Assembly: GCF_003015145.1 (NCBI RefSeq)
Contig: NZ_CP027845.1
Span: forward strand, 372,001-436,000
DNA length: 64,000 bases
From: Candidatus Phycorickettsia trachydisci
GTDB taxonomy: Bacteria; Pseudomonadota; Alphaproteobacteria; Rickettsiales; Rickettsiaceae
Direction: 5' to 3'
The notes beneath the pieces are model-generated. The model was given only the letters and a program-made list of their open reading frames with translations, did not search any database and was not told where the DNA came from. Within the stretch, counting starts at the first letter, position 1, and each line of letters opens with the position of its first letter. Shown here piece by piece: positions 54,058-62,901 of this stretch. Position numbers and translations under genes: made by a program.

Positions 54058-56121
54058 TTAATGATAAAGTTTACTTTTACAATTCTTCTTGTCACAAAAA
54101 ACTAAAACAAACTTATAGTCTTCTAAATCATTTATATTTAAAATACTAGGTCCAATGCAAGAGTTTTGCGAATAATTAATAACAACTTCTGAAGAGGCGT
54201 TGCAATTTATGCCATCAAAAGTAATATTTATTATTTTACCATATTTTGTACTAAAATGTATATCACGATTTAATTTTTGACGTTTACTGAAAATTTCTTT
54301 ACCAAACCATGAAGTCCAATAACGTTTTGCAAAATTAGAAAAATGTTGATCTGCATATATTTCAAGCTCGCCGTTTGGATTATTAAAACCTACTGCGCCT
54401 TTTTGGATATCTATAATAAGATCTGGTTTTGTGCCTATAATCATCGCTAAGCTTGCATATAAAACAATAGTTAGACCTAGGTACTTAATTTTTGATCTAC
54501 AAATAAGCAGTAATAAAAATCCAAAAATGTATAGCCCTAGGCTGGTCTGATTAATAAAACCAGTATATGTAACGCTATATTTCATATGCGCAACAATTTC
54601 AGATGCCCTTAAGATTATATCAATGAAATAACCAATTAATATGAGCAAATACTTCTCTATGCCAAATAGAAGCAAAAATAAGAATAAAAACGCTCCTGGC
54701 ATTAAGACAAAAGTGGTGATAGGAACTGCAATAAGGTTAGCTAAAGCTCCATAATTAGAGATCATGTGAAAATGATGAGCGACCACTGGGGCCGTGATAA
54801 TCCCAACCAAGAAGCTTGTATATATATTTGCAAGGGTGTAGTTAAAAAGCTGTATCACAAAACTTCTTTTACCTCCAAATATATCTATCGCTTCAATTTG
54901 TAAATCTATAAAAAAATGATATCCACAGATTAAAGCAAGTACTGCTAAAAAAGATAATTGAAAGCTTGGATGCATTACGTATCCAGGTTTTAATGCTAAA
55001 ATAACTAGGCTAGCAACTCCCAAGGCGCGTAAGGGGCTGTAACTTCTTTGAAATAGTATCGCAAGGCTTGCGGCCAAGCACATAATAAAGGCTCTCGTAG
55101 CGGCAATCTGAGATCCTGATAAACGTAAATATCCATAACTACATGCTGTTGCGGCTATTCCAGCTATCATTTTGATGTTCGTGTTGTATGCAAGGTAATT
55201 TGAGCCGTTAAGTAAAAATCTTAAAAATTTATAGCAAATCAAGGTTGCAAGGGATAAATGTAATCCTGAAATACATAAAATATGCGATATGCCGGCTAGA
55301 CGCATATTCTGTAATACTCTATGATCTATTCCATCTTGTTTGCCTAGAAGAATTGCGGACATAAAATTTGCATGGGTTGGATTCATATGACGGTTTAAAG
55401 AGTCATAAATAGTGCTACGAATACCTTCCCATGAATCGGGATTTTCATCCAAGATTGTTGGTTGCGAGGTTGCTATCCCCATACCATCAATACCTTGTAA
55501 TTTAGAATAAAAGCTAAAATTATACCCACCCGGTGCTATTGATCCTGGAATTTTTGTAATACGCGCTTTAAATTCAACTATATCACCCTGTTTAAGATCT
55601 TCTCCAAATTTTTTTTTAAGGTTGACAATAAGTTTGCTATTAGCGTATGAGTCCGTATTAGATCCATTAAAATCAAGGTTGCTTAATATTGCTTTGAATC
55701 CGTGGTTGGTTTTACTAAGTCTTTCGATTTTACCTTGAACATTTACGATAGAATCTTCAGGAAAGGGTAAGGTGGTTGTTTGATGATCTTGTAGTATGCT
55801 TATCCCTAAGCCTGCGGTAAAAAATGCGCAAAGTAGAATAAGAAATTTTAGGTAGAACCTATCACGAACAATATACGATAAGCTAGCGCTGATTAGGAAT
55901 AAACATGTTATATACAAGGGCTTGTGTTGCTCGGAAGAAGAATAATATAAAGCACAACCGAATATAAAGCTGATAAAGTACCAAAGAGACAAATCGTTAT
56001 ACTCTAATGCCACTTCTTTTTGGATAAATGTGATAGGTCTTAAGATGTAAGGCCTTATAAAAGATGAGATATAAGGCCAAGGATTATAAAATTTTTTTGG
56101 TAGAAATTTGCTTCTAATCAC
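54058..56121 (-). CDS. comEC: ComEC/Rec2-family competence membrane protein
   Basis: 687 aa. Two N-terminal membrane segments and an OB-like periplasmic domain (about 110-225) lead to the multi-span competence domain with GKQDGIDHRVLQNMRLAGIS and HILCISGLHLSLAT (235-500). The C-terminus (from about 560) is a short remnant, not a full metallo-beta-lactamase-like domain. ComEC forms the inner-membrane channel for DNA uptake in transformable bacteria; most Rickettsiales keep it, with unproven function. It lies 4 bases after yidC. Confidence 0.93.
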   Translation of the reverse strand: MIRSKFLPKKFYNPWPYISSFIRPYILRPITFIQKEVALEYNDLSLWYFISFIFGCALYYSSSEQHKPLYITCLFLISASLSYIVRDRFYLKFLILLCAFFTAGLGISILQDHQTTTLPFPEDSIVNVQGKIERLSKTNHGFKAILSNLDFNGSNTDSYANSKLIVNLKKKFGEDLKQGDIVEFKARITKIPGSIAPGGYNFSFYSKLQGIDGMGIATSQPTILDENPDSWEGIRSTIYDSLNRHMNPTHANFMSAILLGKQDGIDHRVLQNMRLAGISHILCISGLHLSLATLICYKFLRFLLNGSNYLAYNTNIKMIAGIAATACSYGYLRLSGSQIAATRAFIMCLAASLAILFQRSYSPLRALGVASLVILALKPGYVMHPSFQLSFLAVLALICGYHFFIDLQIEAIDIFGGKRSFVIQLFNYTLANIYTSFLVGIITAPVVAHHFHMISNYGALANLIAVPITTFVLMPGAFLFLFLLLFGIEKYLLILIGYFIDIILRASEIVAHMKYSVTYTGFINQTSLGLYIFGFLLLLICRSKIKYLGLTIVLYASLAMIIGTKPDLIIDIQKGAVGFNNPNGELEIYADQHFSNFAKRYWTSWFGKEIFSKRQKLNRDIHFSTKYGKIINITFDGINCNASSEVVINYSQNSCIGPSILNINDLEDYKFVLVFCDKKNCKSKLYH

Positions 56122-56125
56122 ATAA

Positions 56126-57787
56126 CTAATTCACATATTTGTTAATGTAGAGCTGTTGAACAATAGAAAGTATATTACTTACTGTCCAGTATATCATTAA
56201 ACCAGCAGGAAAATGTGCAAGCATAAATAAAAGCATAAATGGCATCAATTTCATTACTTGTTCTTGTACTGGATCAGATGCAACGTTACCTGTGAGTTTT
56301 TGCTGGATAAACATACTAATAGCCATTAACGCTGGCCAAACTCCTATTTGCAAGAAAGATGGTAAATTAACTGGTATAAGTCCAAATAATGTTAAGATAG
56401 ATGTCGGATCTGGTGCTGATAAATCACCGATCCATCCGTAAAATGGGGCATGTCTCATTTCTATAGTAACGTATAGCACTTTATATATAGCAAAGAGTAT
56501 AGGTATTTGGACCAATATAGGTAAACAACCGGAGAGAGGATTGAAGTTTTCTCTCTTGTACAAAGCCATAATTTCTTGATTTAGACGAGCCTTATCATGG
56601 TCATATTGTTTTTTGATTTTATCTATCTTTGGCTGCAAGGCTTTCATCTTTTTGATAGATTTGCCAGATTTGACGCTTAATCCGAATAGTAGGGCTTTGA
56701 TCAAAATGGTGATAGCGATGATACTGAGGCCAAAGTTACCTAATATGGAATGGAAAAAGTTTATTACATAAAAAATAGGTTTAGTGATGATATAAAGTCG
56801 TCCAAAATCTATAGCTCGGTCGAACAATTTGATTCCATATTGTTTAACATATTGATCTAGTAATTTTACTTTTTTAGCTCCAACAAATACCTTATTACTA
56901 GTTTCCGTAGTTTGACTAGGTTCAAGTGTTTGAAGTTCTGAGAGAATATCCAATTGGTATTTATCTAAATTCTGATTTTTTGTATGGTGCAAGTTAATTG
57001 TATTTTGATTCTTCTGATCCGGTATGATTGCTGTAAACCAATATTTATCCGTCATTCCGAACCAGTTTGTTGAAGGTTTTGGGAAAGTTTTATGATCTTT
57101 TAGATCTGAGTAGCTCAATTCGTGCAATTCCTTTCCTATGACGCCAAGAAATCCTTTATGTAAAATTGCTTCATTCTTAGTTGTTTTGTAAAGCCTATTG
57201 ATTAAGGAATACGTTTTTAGTTCCAAAGGAGCCTTGCTGTTATTTATGACTTTTTGATTCACAAATAGCATATATTGATCGTCAAGTTTGAACTCTATTT
57301 GGAAAATAACGCCATCTTCGTTAGTCCAGCTTAAAATTAAAGGTTGCTCAGGAGTTAGTTTATCAGTGTGAGCGTTCCAGAGGGTTTTACTATTTGGAAG
57401 CTTGGCATTTAAATCGGAACTATGCCACCCAAGTTCTATAAAATAACTTTCTTGAGTGTTACTTGGAGCTAATAGTCTGACTTTATGATTATCATTTAAA
57501 TCGTCTTTATATTCCGTCAGTAAGACATCATCTATTCGAGCGCCGATTAAGTTGATAGATCCGTTAATAACACCGTTTGCTATTTTTACTCTTGTTGGAG
57601 TGGAAATAGATTGTTCTATAGGAACCATTGTTTCAGGTTTTTCGGCCTTCTGAGCTAATAAGTTATTTTTTTCTATATTCGCTTTTCGTTGCTGTAAAGC
57701 TTTGATTCTCGGTGTTTCATAAAAATATTGCCATCCAACAATGATTGCAATTGAAAGTATTATTGATAAAATTAAGTTGTTATTCAT
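56126..57787 (-). CDS. yidC: Membrane protein insertase YidC
   Basis: 553 aa. N-terminal anchor, a periplasmic P1 domain (about 60-340), then the conserved five-span insertase core: FGLSIIAITILIKALLFGLS, MKALQPKIDKIKKQYDHDK, NPLSGCLPILVQIPILFAIYKVLY and LMPFMLLFMLAHFPAGLMIYW. It inserts inner-membrane proteins with or without SecYEG; F0 subunit c, encoded nearby, is a known substrate in other bacteria. First gene of yidC-comEC-plsC; divergent from yajC. Confidence 0.98.
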   Translation of the reverse strand: MNNNLILSIILSIAIIVGWQYFYETPRIKALQQRKANIEKNNLLAQKAEKPETMVPIEQSISTPTRVKIANGVINGSINLIGARIDDVLLTEYKDDLNDNHKVRLLAPSNTQESYFIELGWHSSDLNAKLPNSKTLWNAHTDKLTPEQPLILSWTNEDGVIFQIEFKLDDQYMLFVNQKVINNSKAPLELKTYSLINRLYKTTKNEAILHKGFLGVIGKELHELSYSDLKDHKTFPKPSTNWFGMTDKYWFTAIIPDQKNQNTINLHHTKNQNLDKYQLDILSELQTLEPSQTTETSNKVFVGAKKVKLLDQYVKQYGIKLFDRAIDFGRLYIITKPIFYVINFFHSILGNFGLSIIAITILIKALLFGLSVKSGKSIKKMKALQPKIDKIKKQYDHDKARLNQEIMALYKRENFNPLSGCLPILVQIPILFAIYKVLYVTIEMRHAPFYGWIGDLSAPDPTSILTLFGLIPVNLPSFLQIGVWPALMAISMFIQQKLTGNVASDPVQEQVMKLMPFMLLFMLAHFPAGLMIYWTVSNILSIVQQLYINKYVN

Positions 57788-57878
57788 TTGATATATTTCG
57801 CAATTGTCCTTGTATAAGACTTAGCGAATTTAAAGGGAATAAGCAAGTTTTTTTTAATATTATTAAAGTAAATAGGTT

Positions 57879-58220
57879 ATGTTCGTAAGTTATGCGCAAG
57901 CGGCGGAAGAGGCCAAAGAAACACTACAAGAGTTACCAGAATCAACTATGGAAAGTTTTTCAGACATCTTGGTTAGATTTGTACCAATGTTATTAATTTT
58001 TGCAGTGTTTTACTTTCTGATACTGCGTCCTCAGAATAAAAAACGTCAAGAACATGAGGATCTAGTTAAATCTGTAAAAAAAGGTCAAGAGGTTCTTACT
58101 CATAGCGGTATATATGGGAAGGTGATGAAAATTGCAGAGGAAACTTTAGAAATTGAGATAGCTCCAAAAGTTTCAATTAAGGTTGATAAATCGTCTATTC
58201 AGCAAGTAATAACAAAATAG
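57879..58220 (+). CDS. yajC: Preprotein translocase subunit YajC
   Basis: 113 aa, one membrane segment (MLLIFAVFYFLILRPQNKKRQE), then a small soluble domain (VKKGQEVLTHSGIYGKVMKI). It forms a complex with SecD-SecF-YidC. The start is divergent from yidC and secD follows after 2 bases. Confidence 0.96.
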   Translation: MFVSYAQAAEEAKETLQELPESTMESFSDILVRFVPMLLIFAVFYFLILRPQNKKRQEHEDLVKSVKKGQEVLTHSGIYGKVMKIAEETLEIEIAPKVSIKVDKSSIQQVITK

Positions 58221-58222
58221 CT

Positions 58223-59752
58223 ATGAATTTATCCTATAAGATTTCTCTTATTATATTTTTAAGTCTAGTATCAGTGATTTTGATACTACCTAATTATTTT
58301 CAATCTAACCTCTTGCCTGATAGTAGTTTAAAATTAGGACTAGATTTAAAAGGCGGCTCACACTTGCTTCTTAAGGTCGATTTTGATGCTTACTTAAATG
58401 AGCAATTTTCTCAACTTGCAGCAAGACTAAAACAAAATTTAAGAAAATCTCGTATTGGTTATCAAGGCATGCGTCCTACTGCAAGCAATTTAAATTTTTA
58501 TTTAAGAGACGAAAAAGATTCTGCTGCAGTAAAAAAGATAATTAAAAACTTAGATCGATCTGTAAATACACAGGTGAATGAAAATAAGATTAGTCTAAGT
58601 TTTTCAGAAAAGCACATATCTTACTTAAAGGGTAAGGTCATAGATCAGTCTTTAGAGATAGTGCGTATGCGTGTTGATCAGTATGGTACGAAAGAACCGA
58701 CTATTCAAAGACAAGGTGATGATTTTATTTTATTGCAACTGCCTGGAGCGAATAATCCAGATGAGCTTAAAAATATTTTAGGACAAACTGCAAAGCTTAC
58801 GTTCCATCTGGTAGATGATTTTGTGCGTGATAAAGATGTGGGCATATCTGGAGATCAAATGATTTTAGAAGACAAGGGCAGGGGGTACGCCGTTATGTCT
58901 ACTACTCCTTTACTGACGGGGGACATGCTAGTTGATGCACAGCCTGTATACAGCAATGATGGTCAAGCAGTTGTATCTTTTGAATTTAATCATGTGGGCA
59001 GTAGATTATTTGCTGAAGTGACAAAAAATAACATAGGACGTCCTCTTGCAATAGTTTTGGATGGAAAATTGTTAAGTGCGCCAAATATTAATACTGAAAT
59101 TAAAGGGGGCAAGGGTATTATTACAGGTAATTTTACACTTGATTCTGCATCTGAGCTTTCATTGTTATTAAGAGCTGGTTCTTTGCCCGCTCCTATAAAG
59201 ATAATAGAGGAGCGTGTCGTAGGTCCAAGCCTTGGTAGTGACTCGATTCAAAAAGGGAAGGTTGCCTTTATGGTAGCAATAGGGGGCGTTATGGGCTTTA
59301 TGTTATGGATGTATGGGATTTTTGGAATGTTCGCTAATGTTGCTTTGATGGCATGTATGCTCTACATGATGTCTTTAATAGGTTTTATTGGAGCTACGCT
59401 GACAATGCCAGGTATCGCCGGAATCATTTTAACTATTGGTATGGCGGTTGATGCTAATATACTAATATATGAACGTATTAGGGAAGATTTAAAAAAGGGA
59501 TACACGAGAAAAAAAGCTATATTTTCAGGCTTTGATTCGGCATTTTCAAGTATTTTAGATTCTAACGTGACTACTCTAATTGCTAGCTTGCTATTGTATG
59601 CTTTTGGTACTGGAGTTATTAAGGGATTTGCTGTCACTTTGAGTATTGGAATTTTGACATCTATGTTTTCAGCGATCGTTATTACTAAGATGATGTTCGA
59701 AGTGTGGCTTAAATATTCCAATCCTTCTTCAAAAATGGTTTTTGAACTTTAA
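58223..59752 (+). CDS. secD: Protein-export membrane protein SecD
   Basis: 509 aa. After the first membrane segment, LGLDLKGGSHLLLKVDFDAY is the SecD P1 start; VRMRVDQYGTKEPTIQRQG and the P4-type GNFTLDSASELSLLLRAGSLPAP follow, then six C-terminal spans with the proton-path motif GMAVDANILIYERIRED. SecD with SecF uses the proton gradient to finish protein export. secF does not follow; a DsbA-like gene does, so the secDF pair is separated. Confidence 0.97.
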   Translation: MNLSYKISLIIFLSLVSVILILPNYFQSNLLPDSSLKLGLDLKGGSHLLLKVDFDAYLNEQFSQLAARLKQNLRKSRIGYQGMRPTASNLNFYLRDEKDSAAVKKIIKNLDRSVNTQVNENKISLSFSEKHISYLKGKVIDQSLEIVRMRVDQYGTKEPTIQRQGDDFILLQLPGANNPDELKNILGQTAKLTFHLVDDFVRDKDVGISGDQMILEDKGRGYAVMSTTPLLTGDMLVDAQPVYSNDGQAVVSFEFNHVGSRLFAEVTKNNIGRPLAIVLDGKLLSAPNINTEIKGGKGIITGNFTLDSASELSLLLRAGSLPAPIKIIEERVVGPSLGSDSIQKGKVAFMVAIGGVMGFMLWMYGIFGMFANVALMACMLYMMSLIGFIGATLTMPGIAGIILTIGMAVDANILIYERIREDLKKGYTRKKAIFSGFDSAFSSILDSNVTTLIASLLLYAFGTGVIKGFAVTLSIGILTSMFSAIVITKMMFEVWLKYSNPSSKMVFEL

Positions 59753-59775
59753 AATACTTGGAGATTGTTTGCATT

Positions 59776-60729
59776 ATGTTTTTTATAGATGTAATACAAT
59801 CAAAAAATTTAATTTTTATGGGACTTTTAAAATCTATCGTATTGGCGTTATTGATATCTTCTGGACAAAGTATTGCCGGAGATCAATCTCATTATGAGAT
59901 TCAAGATACTAAACCTGCATCACCCGAAGCTATCAAGGCTAGCAATGATTTAGAACTAAACATAGTGCAAGATGTTTGGATGGATGATGCGGGGGATGAT
60001 GGGACATTTTTAACTGAAAATTTAGAATCACCTGATAATCAAGAACCTGAAAAAGGTAAGGTTAATCCTATTGATCCAGATAAAGTGGATTCTAAACAAG
60101 AAGTAAAAAATGAACCAAAACAAGAAGTAAAAACTAACGAATCGCCTAAACTATCTAAGGCAGAGTTGGCAAAGCAAGTTTTTGCGATTGACAGTGATGA
60201 TATAGTTTTAGGTAATTCAAAGTCCCCAGTGTTAGTGATTGAATATACTGCTATGACATGCCCTCATTGTGCCCACTACCATACAAGCGTGTATAATAAA
60301 ATTAAGGCTAAGTATATAGATACCGGTAGGATAGCATATGTTGTGAGAAATGTTGTTTGGAGTAGGCAAGATATGGATTCCGCAATTTTAGCAAGATGCG
60401 ATCAGACAAAATTTGCAGCGTTTTCAAATGTATTATATGGAAGACAGAGATCTTGGGCTTTTGGTAAAAACTATCAAGATGTTTTAATTAATATAGGAAA
60501 ATTGGGAGGTATATCAGAAGATAAATACAATAAGTGTCTGAATAATGATGACATGAAGAATGCATTAATTTTAAAAACAAAGAAATTTGCAGAAGTTTTG
60601 GACTCGCAATTAATCCCAACTCCTGCTATTGTAGTAAATGGAAAGGTTTTAAATCAGCATTCTTTTGAAGAAATTTCTGCTGAAATAGACAAGAATTTAC
60701 ATGCACCATCTCTTGCATACCATGAGTAA
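59776..60729 (+). CDS. DsbA-family thiol oxidoreductase with acidic linker
   Basis: 317 aa from the ATG at 59776; the ATG at 59818 (MGLLKSIVLALLISSGQSIAG) would give a tidier signal peptide. A Glu/Lys-rich linker of about 80 residues (PEKGKVNPIDPDK, then the direct repeat KQEVKNEP-KQEVKTNE) precedes the thioredoxin fold with CPHC in TAMTCPHCAHYH and the cis-Pro region LIPTPAIVVNGK. It acts on disulfides of exported proteins in the periplasm. The atpI start lies inside its last codons (8-base overlap). Confidence 0.88.
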   Translation: MFFIDVIQSKNLIFMGLLKSIVLALLISSGQSIAGDQSHYEIQDTKPASPEAIKASNDLELNIVQDVWMDDAGDDGTFLTENLESPDNQEPEKGKVNPIDPDKVDSKQEVKNEPKQEVKTNESPKLSKAELAKQVFAIDSDDIVLGNSKSPVLVIEYTAMTCPHCAHYHTSVYNKIKAKYIDTGRIAYVVRNVVWSRQDMDSAILARCDQTKFAAFSNVLYGRQRSWAFGKNYQDVLINIGKLGGISEDKYNKCLNNDDMKNALILKTKKFAEVLDSQLIPTPAIVVNGKVLNQHSFEEISAEIDKNLHAPSLAYHE

Positions 60730-60994
60730 ACTAGATGAACTAGAACAAAAAATTAAAGAACTAAAATCTAAAATTCAAGCAGAAAAAGCCCCAAAATCTT
60801 CATCTAAAGGACTTAGATATGGGGCTATTTTTAATATTAGTATTGAGATCGTAGCTCACTTAATAGCGGGTGTTGTAGTTGGTTTGATGTTAGATAAATA
60901 TTTCCAGACCAAAAACATCTTTTTGATTATATGTTTAATATTTAGTATAATCGCAGCTTGTAAAAACATTATAGCGGGTAAAAATATATTATGA
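60722..60994 (+). CDS. atpI: F0F1 ATP synthase assembly protein I (AtpI/AtpZ-like)
   Basis: 90 aa from MSKLDELEQKIKEL; the longer frame from 60701 only adds residues inside dsbA. An N-terminal coiled-coil segment is followed by two membrane segments with GAIFNISIEIVAHLIAGVVVGLMLDKYF, the AtpI pattern. It helps assemble the c-ring. It overlaps dsbA by 8 bases and atpB by 4. Confidence 0.88.
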   Translation: MSKLDELEQKIKELKSKIQAEKAPKSSSKGLRYGAIFNISIEIVAHLIAGVVVGLMLDKYFQTKNIFLIICLIFSIIAACKNIIAGKNIL

Positions 60995-61716
60995 ATAATC
61001 CTTTAGAGCAATTTGAGATACACAAAATAGTTGAAATCTCCATTTTTGGCTATGACTTAAGCTTTACAAACTCAAGTATGGTTATGTTGATAGGTTCAAT
61101 TTTAGCCTGTGGATTATTTGCCTATTGTGTAAAGAATATTGCGATTATACCTTCTAAGGCACAAATGTTTGGCGAACTTATATATAATGCAATAAATCAG
61201 ACTTTAATAAACAGCGCGGGTGCAAAAGCTCAAAAATATATACCTCTTATTTTTAGCTTATTCATATTCATCCTATTTTGTAATATTTTGGGTTTGTTCC
61301 CTCATAGCTTTGCGCCCACAAGTCATATAGCTATAACGTTTTCACTAGCTATAGTAGTTTTTCTTTTTATTACTTTGGCTGGGATAGTAAAACACGGTTT
61401 TAAATTTTTTTCATTATTTTTGCCCGCTGGTATTCCTTTATGGTTGGCTCCACTTATGATTATTATAGAGCTGTTTTCTTACTTAGGTAAGCCAATTAGT
61501 TTGTCTTTGCGTCTTGCTGCTAATATGGTTGCAGGACACATATTATTAGAGGTTTTAGCTGGGTTTATGGTAATGTTGCCATTAGTGCTCAAAGTTTTGC
61601 CTATGCCTTTGATAATGATTTTGTTAGTTTTTGAGTTTGGGGTTGCGATTCTTCAAGCTTATATTTTTACAATTTTGTCTTGCGTATACTTAAATGATAC
61701 GCTAAATTTACATTAG
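60991..61716 (+). CDS. atpB: ATP synthase F0 subunit a
   Basis: 241 aa, five or six spans. The proton-channel Arg lies in SLSLRLAANMVAGHILLEVL, with ELFSYLGKPI just before. Proton half-channels at the a/c interface drive rotation. ATGA overlap with atpI; atpE follows after 21 bases. F1 genes are elsewhere, the usual split of alphaproteobacteria. Confidence 0.97.
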   Translation: MNNPLEQFEIHKIVEISIFGYDLSFTNSSMVMLIGSILACGLFAYCVKNIAIIPSKAQMFGELIYNAINQTLINSAGAKAQKYIPLIFSLFIFILFCNILGLFPHSFAPTSHIAITFSLAIVVFLFITLAGIVKHGFKFFSLFLPAGIPLWLAPLMIIIELFSYLGKPISLSLRLAANMVAGHILLEVLAGFMVMLPLVLKVLPMPLIMILLVFEFGVAILQAYIFTILSCVYLNDTLNLH

Positions 61717-61737
61717 TAATAATTAAAAAGTTAGAAC

Positions 61738-61953
61738 ATGGAAATGAAATATATAGCGATTGGCCTAATGGTAATAGGTATGTGTGCTGCTGCTTTCAGT
61801 ATTGCAATAATTTTTAACTCCTTATTGAATTCAATAGCAAGAAATCCATCTGCTACTGATCAATTACAAAAATCTGCTTTGATCGGAGCCGGTCTGGCTG
61901 AAGCGATGGGGTTATTTTCATTCGTAATTGCAATCTTATTATTGTTCTTATAA
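61738..61953 (+). CDS. atpE: ATP synthase F0 subunit c
   Basis: 71 aa hairpin of two spans joined by the polar loop RNPSAT. The proton-carrying carboxylate is Glu55 in [11 protein letters not shown]. Translation start ATG follows a GTTAGAAC leader. Next gene begins 3 bases after its stop. Confidence 0.97.
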   Translation: MEMKYIAIGLMVIGMCAAAFSIAIIFNSLLNSIARNPSATDQLQKSALIGAGLAEAMGLFSFVIAILLLFL

Positions 61954-61956
61954 CAG

Positions 61957-62427
61957 ATGCCACAGTTAGATGTCTCATCTTACTTATCTCAAATTTTTTG
62001 GCTAACGATATCCTTTTGTTTAATCTATGGTTTTTTAGCATATAATTTCATACCTAGATTAAAAGAAGCCTTTAAGATGAGAGATGGAGAAGTTGAGCGC
62101 CTAATTCGCGAAGCTAAAAATCTTCATGAGCAAGCAAAGTCCCAAGAAGAAGAGTATCAAATTCAATCAAAAGATTTACAAGCCCAATTAATTAAAATTC
62201 AGAAAGAAAATCAAGATCAATGTAAGCAATATCTTGATTCTCAAATGGATATGCTGAGAGATATTTTTGATGCTCGTAAAAATGAGCTTTTAATCTCTTT
62301 AGATCAAGTTCAAAAATCGATAGATGACACTATGGAAAGCTTTGTTTCTAAAGCAAGTCAAATTTTGGTTAAAAAAATTAAGTCAGAGGAAACACCATCT
62401 CAATCTAATAGATCGTCTCAACCATGA
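61957..62427 (+). CDS. atpF': ATP synthase F0 subunit b'
   Basis: 156 aa. One N-terminal span (IFWLTISFCLIYGFLAYNFIPRL) and a long Glu/Lys/Gln coiled coil. It has the alphaproteobacterial b' position, before b and after c. Its end overlaps the b gene by 4 bases (ATGA). With b it forms the heterodimeric peripheral stalk. Confidence 0.9.
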   Translation: MPQLDVSSYLSQIFWLTISFCLIYGFLAYNFIPRLKEAFKMRDGEVERLIREAKNLHEQAKSQEEEYQIQSKDLQAQLIKIQKENQDQCKQYLDSQMDMLRDIFDARKNELLISLDQVQKSIDDTMESFVSKASQILVKKIKSEETPSQSNRSSQP

Positions 62428-62867
62428 TACTAGATGAACATTTTTACGTTGCTTTATGCTTCTTTGTAGTACTGGGATTACTATACAAGAAGACAAAGGT
62501 TTTTCTAAATCAATTTTTAGAAGATCAAATTGCTCATATTACACTTCGTGTTACTGAAGCTCAAGATTTAAAAAATCAAGCCGTAGAAGCTTTGCAAGAT
62601 GCAAGGTCTAATCTGACAGAAATACTGCTTGTTAAAGAGAAAAAGATCAACCAAGCAAGGGTTGAGGCATCTGGCTATTTTGAAGCACATAGAAGTCAGG
62701 TTGATGCTAACATAGCAATCATGAGAGCAGAACAAGATAGGTATTTTGCTAACCTGCAAGAAGAATTTTTACGTAAAAATAAATTAAAAGTTTTGGATTT
62801 GGCATCAAAACAAATTATCCAAGAAGTACAGGATAAAAAAATTAGTTTTGAAGCTACTCTCCATTAA
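62424..62867 (+). CDS. atpF: ATP synthase F0 subunit b
   Basis: 147 aa. N-terminal span (FYVALCFFVVLGLLYKKT) followed by a coiled coil (VTEAQDLKNQAVEALQDARS, AEQDRYFANLQEEFLRK). Shorter than the typical 160 residues. Last gene of the F0 run; pepA starts 34 bases on. Confidence 0.93.
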   Translation: MILDEHFYVALCFFVVLGLLYKKTKVFLNQFLEDQIAHITLRVTEAQDLKNQAVEALQDARSNLTEILLVKEKKINQARVEASGYFEAHRSQVDANIAIMRAEQDRYFANLQEEFLRKNKLKVLDLASKQIIQEVQDKKISFEATLH

Positions 62868-62901
62868 ATAGCTATTACTATAATTAAATCAGGTTAAAAA
62901 T

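Noticed and set aside
54058-54420. Metallo-beta-lactamase-like domain at the ComEC C-terminus
   Set aside because: No HxHxDH motif is visible; the tail is too short for that domain.
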